Assembly (NCBI RefSeq): GCF_008831285.2
Contig: NC_045150.1
Location: 742,001-806,000, forward strand
Direction of reading: 5' to 3'
DNA from: Nymphaea colorata
Taxonomy: Eukaryota > Streptophyta > Magnoliopsida > Nymphaeales > Nymphaeaceae
Length of the DNA stretch: 64,000 bases
How positions within the stretch are numbered: the first letter of the stretch is position 1; every line of letters starts with the position of its first letter. Both the position numbers and the translations under genes were made by a program. Below, in pieces: positions 60,651 to 64,000 of the stretch. Below the pieces are notes generated by a model. The model was not told the DNA's origin, searched no databases, and saw only the letters and a list, made by a program, of their open reading frames with translations.

Positions 60651-61521
60651 TATATAAATACTTATCCCTTGAACAACATATTGGCAATAGGGTTGTGCCA
60701 CCCGTGCACATGGATATGAATAACCAACTGGGTACCGGTTAGTGTAACATAGTGGCTCAACCTATAAAAAACAAAAAAAAAAAATATGTGCTTTAGTTAT
60801 AGACATAGTTCGCTATGTCGTAGATCATATTTCAATTTCATAGGTCTTAACATATTTAGTCCCTCTGCATATGACACATTAGACTAAGGCCTCTTATACG
60901 CTTATATATTTACTATTGACTCTAGCAGATCCTTTAGGTGATTCAACTTTGCCGGCAGTAAATAATAAGCATATGTGAAATGATAAATGATCTTCCTCTC
61001 CTACATGTACTTTATTAAATCAAAACTAGTTATTTTCCCAGATACGCCTCATCAGACCAAATCATTCATAATCTTCAGGCAGCACACTAAAGGTGCATCA
61101 CTAATTGATCATTTCAAAATACAATCAAGATTCCATATGGGCAGAAAATTGGATAGAATATTAATGTCACATTTAGTGTCCATGGGAGTCACACAATGAA
61201 TGAGCAGGGATCATCCTTCATTTTCCATATATGGTTGATTTTGTCTCACATACTAAGGCAAAGCTATCTCACAATTGTGAGATTTGTGCATGAACTGAGT
61301 AAATCTTTAGTGTAAGACGTCATCTTGATCCAATCAAGGTGATGTTTTAATATAAATTTGCACAAGATGCCACCAATGTATTGTGTCTAGGATTCATTGA
61401 CATCTCAACATACAAAACTTGTCGCGCTTATCGGTAGGTATCCTTAGATCTTGTTCATCTCATCTCATCTCGTCTCGTCTGTCGCATAATGCTTGAGGCA
61501 ATCAGTTCATGTGAGCAAACA
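60651..61521 (-). repeat. Probable 3' LTR and flank of the copia element
   Basis: On the minus strand RNase H is followed by GTTGGACCAAGTAGAGATTG, which matches the AGTCCAAGTGGGAGATTG polypurine tract of copia elements. TGTTTGCTCACATG then starts at 61521 as an LTR should. The far border is not resolved; the lower limit given here is only nominal. Confidence 0.45.
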
Positions 61522-64000
61522 ATCTCTACTTGGTCCAACCTAACAGAGATATGTAACATACTCAAAAGAAATTATCACAAAAAAGTTCAACTTTTAAATA
61601 CTAGTAAGTCTCATCAACATTACATGTTTTTTTAATATTTCAGCAATAATTGGCTTAATCAATGGATCAGTCACCACTTCACTAGTATAAATATAATTTA
61701 AGAGCATTTTTCCTTTTCCAACAATATCTAGCAGGTACTTACATTTGGTATCAATGTGTTTGATTCTACTATGAAACTTTGGATTCTTCACATGCGCGAC
61801 GAACGCTTGATTGTGACAATAGATAGTTATTGAGATATTTGCTTTCAAGACAATCCCAAGATGCTTAAACAGTCTCCCCAACCAAACACATTTTTAAATT
61901 GCCATAGATGCAGCTATAAATTCTATCTTCCATGGTTGATTGAGCTATACAAATTTGTTTCTTACTATATTGCACCATGGTTAAGCAAAAGCATATATCT
62001 TGATGTAGATTTTTGTTCATCGGGGTCTCCTTCCCAATCTGCATCTGTATAGCCATCTATACGAAAATCTCCACCATGATAGCATAGATCTAAATTTTCA
62101 GTGTCTTTCAAGTATTGTATAATTCTCTTAAATGCTTTCTAATGAGCATATCCAAGATTTGACTGGTATCTATTGAGCACGTGACATATGTCTGCCATGT
62201 ACACATAGTTAGGTACATTAAACTGCCAACCAAATTCGGATATGGTACTCTTAACATTTAGTTTTTATCATCTAATGTTTGTGGACACATTTTTATTGAT
62301 AGACTATCATCTTTTCTCATTAGAATATCAACTGGTTTGCAGCTTTGCATATTAAACCGCTTTACGACCTTCTTTATGTACAACTCTTGTGAAAGAGCAA
62401 GAACAATTTTTGAGTGATCTCTTTTAATTTCAATGTCTAGAATAAATGCTGCTTCACTCATGTCTTTCATCTCAAAATGAATGGATAATCAATCCTTGAT
62501 TGATTTAAGTAACTACATGTCATTACTAGCTAATATTATATCATCAACATACAATGAAAGAATCACAAACCTTTTTTTTATCATTTCATATAAACACAAA
62601 TGGTCTTCATCAATCATATCAAAATTATTCAAATCATGGTCTCGTAAAATTTTAGATACCATTGCCTAGATGATTGTTTAAGCTCATAACTGGGTTGTTT
62701 GAGCTTGCAAACTTTGCGCTCATAGTCTTTGGCAGCATACCCCTCGGGTTGTTTTATGCAAATGTCTTCATCCAATTGTCCATGAAGAAATGTTGTAATT
62801 CCATATTCGTATATGAGATGATATCTAGTATGAGGTGAACATAAGTTGAATTGACTACTGGAGAAAAAGTTTCATCGTAGTATATGTCATCTTTCTTTCT
62901 GTGTGTAGCTTTTTGCAATTAGGTGAGCTTTAAATCTTTTAATGGACCCTTGAGCATTTCTCTTTATATTCAGAACCCATTTGTTCCCAATAGCTCTTCT
63001 TTATGAAGGAAAATCAACAAGTTCTTAGAATTTATTGGTGCTCATGGATTTGATCTCTTCTTCCATTGTACTTTTCTAGTTTGCTTTTTATGGCTAGCGA
63101 GACCTTCTCGTAGCTTCTCCTTTTATGTCAAAAATGTGTTGTGAAATTCTCTTCATTGTATTTTGACAAAGTACTATGACACACTGACATCTTATTTTAT
63201 ATGATGTTCACTTTCACTATTTAGGAGCAACTAACATATTTCATGTTGTGTCTTAATTTCTTGAACAATATTGTTTACTTGTTCAGGATCATCTAATTCA
63301 TATAATTGAATATTTCTCTCTATATCACCATTTTTAGGAAATCTATTCTCCAAGAATGTGGCATCTCATAAACTATTTTACTATTACTCTCATCACTATT
63401 TTGTCCTAGGAACACATATCCCTTAGAGTGCTTACAATATCTGATAAAGATACATTTTCCCTCTTTGACCCAATTTTTCATGTAGATGAGAAGGATCATG
63501 AACATACGTTATTGACCCCCAAGGTCTTAAATGACTAAGGTTAGGTCATCTACATGTACATAGTTCATAAGGAGTTGATGAGATAGATTTAGTAGGGAGA
63601 CGGTTAATAATGTGTGTCATAGCCAATAAACAATCCCCCCAAAAAGAGAAAGGAAGTTGTACTTGCATCATCTTATATCTGACCATTTCTATTAAGGCTA
63701 CATTCTTCCTTACTGCAACTTCATTTTGTTGTAGAGTACGATGAGTGGTCAATTGTCTATTTATTCATTTTTCATGACACAATTCCTTAAACCATTTTTG
63801 ACAAATATTTTCTACCTCGGTCTATTCTAAGAGCTTTGATTTTATGATCAAGTTGATTATATGCCAAATTCATAAAGCATCTGAAACAATGTAGTACTTC
63901 ATATTTATGGGAGATAAGATATACATATCGATACCAAGAGTAGTTAATAAATGTAATAGAATATAATGCATTGTGTCTACTAGCTACACTCATAGGACCA
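61522..64000 (-). mobile_element. Ty1/copia pol relic: integrase, RT, RNase H (continues beyond window)
   Basis: Read on the minus strand from the window edge. 63993-63787 is the integrase core (SITFINYSWYRYVYLISHK; KIKALRIDRGRKYLS). 63752-63546 is the rest of the core (LQQNEVAVRKNVALIEMVRY; FSFWGDCLLAM; INRLPTKSI). 63505-63320 is the integrase C-terminal region (KCIFIRYCKHSKGYVF). About 62850-62480 is the reverse transcriptase with ITTFLHGQLDEDICIKQPEG and SLYVDDIILASND; YVDD at 62551-62540 is intact. 62470-62258 is AAFILDIEIKRD...LYIKKVVKRFNM. 62056-61865 and 61881-61594 are RNase H (IYCHNQAFVAHVKNPKFHSR; KHIDTKCKYLL). Several stops and shifts interrupt the frame. Gag, protease and the 5' LTR lie outside the window. 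Confidence 0.9.

Overview
The window looks like nuclear DNA from a flowering plant. It is AT-rich and gene-poor, its genes carry introns with GT..AG borders, it has long (TA)n and (GA)n microsatellites, and it is full of plant-type transposon relics (CACTA/En-Spm, Ty1/copia, Ty3/gypsy, L1-type LINE, hAT-like and SINE-like). I cannot name the species. I see no operons, CRISPR arrays, phage genes or bacterial signals.

Two host genes can be reconstructed base by base. (1) On the minus strand, 58632 down to 51710, lies a complete ten-exon gene for a secreted or vacuolar serine carboxypeptidase of peptidase family S28 (prolyl / Pro-X carboxypeptidase-like, 500 aa). It has a signal peptide and a full Ser-Asp-His triad. 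Its 2.8-kb first intron can only be spliced in frame with a GC donor. (2) On the plus strand, 16154-16463 joined to 17433-17752, lies a two-exon gene for a 209-aa uncharacterised plant protein with an N-terminal CxxH...CxxC zinc-binding-like motif. A CT-rich stretch near 14500 may be its leader.

Layout. 1-6024: decayed CACTA element (TNPA-like coiled-coil ORF, exon-like segments of unknown origin, subterminal repeats). 6025-6959: a complete non-autonomous hAT element with an intact 8-bp target duplication, sitting in that CACTA end. About 7000-8955: minus-strand copia gag/protease relic with a short LTR. 9000-13000: no recognisable genes. 13059-15053: a dense repeat cluster (ACTCGA-rich repeat, LINE 3' end, two copies of a GGATGTCAAT-type element). 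16154-17752: gene 2. 18400-29250: intergenic DNA with tandem tRNA-headed SINE units, MITE-like elements and microsatellites. 29950-31860: minus-strand LINE 3' part with reverse transcriptase. 32000-36450: mostly unassigned, with a direct repeat and weak exon-like pieces. 36600-38020: gypsy LTR, primer-binding site and gag, cut off before pol. 38630-39865: second minus-strand LINE relic. 42650-43440: an 0.8-kb purine-only-biased tract. 43800-49190: decayed CACTA element with TNP2 and TNPA regions and a 3' subterminal repeat array. 51550-58640: the S28 gene. 59380-60060: LINE relic. 60650-64000: minus-strand copia element (3' LTR, RNase H, RT with intact YVDD, integrase) running off the window.

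The genes do not form a pathway; the two host genes are unrelated. No previously undescribed molecular system is supported by the sequence. The most useful observations are the hAT insertion with its exact target duplication, the forced GC-AG intron in an otherwise intact S28 gene, the gag-only gypsy fragment, the tandem SINE units and the purine-asymmetric tract.
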